Part shown: positions 62,673 through 64,000 of the stretch, one piece after another | Layout of the letters: the number at the start of each line of letters is the position of its first letter | Numbering within the stretch: position 1 is the stretch's first letter | Origin: Spirosoma fluviale | Lineage (GTDB): Bacteria > Bacteroidota > Bacteroidia > Cytophagales > Spirosomataceae | Length of the DNA stretch: 64,000 nucleotides | Direction of reading: 5' to 3' | Assembly (NCBI GenBank): GCA_945901025.1 | Contig: CAMDJW010000004.1 | Location: forward strand, 62,001 to 126,000 | Notes under the pieces: model-generated | Told to the model about the DNA's origin: nothing | What the model saw: only the letters and a program-made list of their open reading frames with translations | The model's database searches: none | Program-made: the position numbers and the translations under genes

Positions 62673-64000
62673 TTAAATTTCTGAAATATCTAAAATCCTC
62701 AATTGCAAATTCCGATCGCCGCGAAATTCATTAATTTCCACATGATAAACCATTTGGAAAGCGAGCTGCTTTTCGTAGGCATGTAAAAGGCCTTCATAAA
62801 AATCTTTGCGAATCCCAAAACCCACGGACTCCCATGAAGAGCCAGAAGGCGAAGAACTTACATGTAATTTCAGATGCTCTTCCTTCATGATGAAGGGAGC
62901 CTTGGTTAAATAAATGGGGCCGCTTAGAAAATTGGGCATCATATTGCCAGGGCCATAAGGCGAAAGTCGGGATAATAATTGATCGTAAAAGGAAAGCGTC
63001 ATGGCTTCCAGAGGTACCTGCAGGTCAATCGTCAATTCAGCCTTGAGCTCTCCTGAGGGAAGGCCCATTTGGACTAGAGATTCAAAACGCTCAATAAATG
63101 CTTGAAGGTTTTCCGGTTTTAGGTGTAGTCCAGCGGCATGTGTATGCCCTCCAAATTGGGCTAATAAATCGGCGCATTTTTCTAGAGCCGCATGAATATC
63201 AAATCCTTTGACCGAGCGGGCTGAGCCTACAATCTGTCCATGCGATTCGGTTAAAATGATGGTGGGCCTAAAATAAAATTCTTGAATTTTACTGGCGACG
63301 ATGCCGACGACCCCCTTGTGCCAACCCGCTTGAAATAGAACGGTGCTTTTGGCATTTTGCAGAAATGTATTGGTATCAAATAATGAAAGCGCTTGGCTTA
63401 CGATTTCTTTTTCGACCACTCGGCGTTCAAGGTTTTGTTGGATGACCGCCTCGGCTAGCATTTGGGCTTCGATGAGGTCGGAGGCCAACAATAACTTCAC
63501 GGCGCCATGGGCATGTTCCATCCGACCTGCGGCGTTGATGATGGGCGAAATGGAAAAGACAATATCGGTGATCTGGATAGGTGCTTTTTTATTAGCTTTT
63601 TGCAATAAATAAGAAAGGCCGGGGCTTGGATTTGAGCCTAATTGGACCAAGCCATGGTAGGCCAAAATTCTATTTTCTCCCGTGATCGGAACCATGTCGG
63701 CGGCTATCGAACAGGCCAATAAATCCAATCGCTCAAAAATGGGATCCATGTCTAGGTCATTGGCTTGAGCAAAGGCGCATAAAAGCTTAAATCCGACTCC
63801 ACAACCTGTTAGTTCTTTGAAAGGATAGGCACAATCTTTCCGTTTGGGGTCTAAGACCGCGATGGCTTTGGGTATGGTTTCTTCAGGTAAATGGTGGTCA
63901 CAAATGATAAAATCGATGCCCATTTCATTGCACCATTCGACCCGTTCGTGGGCTTTGATGCCGCAGTCCAAGGAGATGATTAAGCTATATTCGTTGTCGT
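62673..64000 (-). CDS. recJ: Single-stranded-DNA-specific exonuclease RecJ (N-terminus beyond right edge)
   Basis: Partial; the frame stays open through the right edge, so the true start is upstream of the window. Visible are the DHH motif ([11 protein letters not shown]), [18 protein letters not shown], the DHHA1 region ([33 protein letters not shown]) and an OB-like C-terminus. RecJ degrades ssDNA 5'-3' in recombination and mismatch repair. About 442 of an expected ~570 residues are present. Confidence 0.93.
   Translation of the reverse strand, partial: DNEYSLIISLDCGIKAHERVEWCNEMGIDFIICDHHLPEETIPKAIAVLDPKRKDCAYPFKELTGCGVGFKLLCAFAQANDLDMDPIFERLDLLACSIAADMVPITGENRILAYHGLVQLGSNPSPGLSYLLQKANKKAPIQITDIVFSISPIINAAGRMEHAHGAVKLLLASDLIEAQMLAEAVIQQNLERRVVEKEIVSQALSLFDTNTFLQNAKSTVLFQAGWHKGVVGIVASKIQEFYFRPTIILTESHGQIVGSARSVKGFDIHAALEKCADLLAQFGGHTHAAGLHLKPENLQAFIERFESLVQMGLPSGELKAELTIDLQVPLEAMTLSFYDQLLSRLSPYGPGNMMPNFLSGPIYLTKAPFIMKEEHLKLHVSSSPSGSSWESVGFGIRKDFYEGLLHAYEKQLAFQMVYHVEINEFRGDRNLQLRILDISEI

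Overview
The window reads as a chromosomal segment of a Gram-negative bacterium of the phylum Bacteroidota, most likely order Cytophagales. This is inferred from the gene families (GH3-beta-lactamase fusion, PD40-OmpA protein, TIGR02604 dehydrogenase fusion, DUF983, DUF1684, a bifunctional MaeB), from AT-rich codon use, and from Bacteroidota-type promoter elements (TAnnTTTG) in front of many genes in place of classical -10 boxes and Shine-Dalgarno sites. LPS-related genes (kdsC, a GmhB-like phosphatase, an LptF/LptG permease) indicate an outer membrane. I see no phage, IS element, CRISPR array, rRNA or origin. Both ends cut a gene: a NeuD-like acyltransferase at the left and recJ at the right.

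Layout. 1-2834 (-): a ClC-type channel that looks like the fluoride subgroup, an M14 carboxypeptidase and a NeuD-like acetyltransferase, with overlapping stops and starts. 2908-6549 (+): DEAD-box helicase, TPR protein, GH3-type acyl-acid-amide synthetase. 6541-13643: acyltransferase, DinB-like protein, divergent NRAMP, DUF4442 thioesterase-like protein, malic enzyme, SRPBCC protein, DUF1684 lipoprotein-like protein. 13698-15614: a glycosyltransferase whose true start appears non-canonical, a gamma-carbonic anhydrase and kdsC. 15680-23269 (+): a ~1580-residue exported protein of unknown function, acyltransferase, recO and an M61 peptidase. 23440-27579 (+): XRE regulator, hemB, purM, rplU-rpmA (L27 with a repetitive tail), nfu. 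Then tpiA (-), the GH3-beta-lactamase fusion, a TIGR01777 epimerase, a LOG-family protein and an OmpA-PD40 protein (+).

34772-42773 is mostly minus strand: glycosyltransferase, tRNA-Leu(UAA), tRNA-Gly(GCC), an Lrp regulator (+), tgt, and a two-gene oxidoreductase unit (Gfo/Idh/MocA plus a ThuA-dehydrogenase-HEAT-cupredoxin fusion). 42926-50859 holds an EamA transporter, an LptG-like permease, DUF983, a small four-helix membrane protein, a GmhB-like phosphatase, an aldo/keto reductase lacking its catalytic His, an AAA/DUF4143 ATPase bracketed by heptamer repeats, and RNase R. 50935-55080 (+): M28/glutaminyl-cyclase-like protein, gcvT, comB-like, thrC. 55517-62634 (-) is a compact six-gene glycan operon: two CDP-paratose-epimerase-like SDRs, a DPM1-like GT2, two tandem paralogous membrane proteins and a third polytopic protein.

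Most of the window is housekeeping. The items most worth following are the 55.5-62.6 kb glycan operon with its duplicated membrane proteins, the ThuA-dehydrogenase-cupredoxin fusion, the heptamer repeats around the ATPase, a two-copy intergenic palindrome, and several enzymes missing canonical catalytic or metal-binding residues (NRAMP, aldo/keto reductase, Tgt, GmhB, one SDR).
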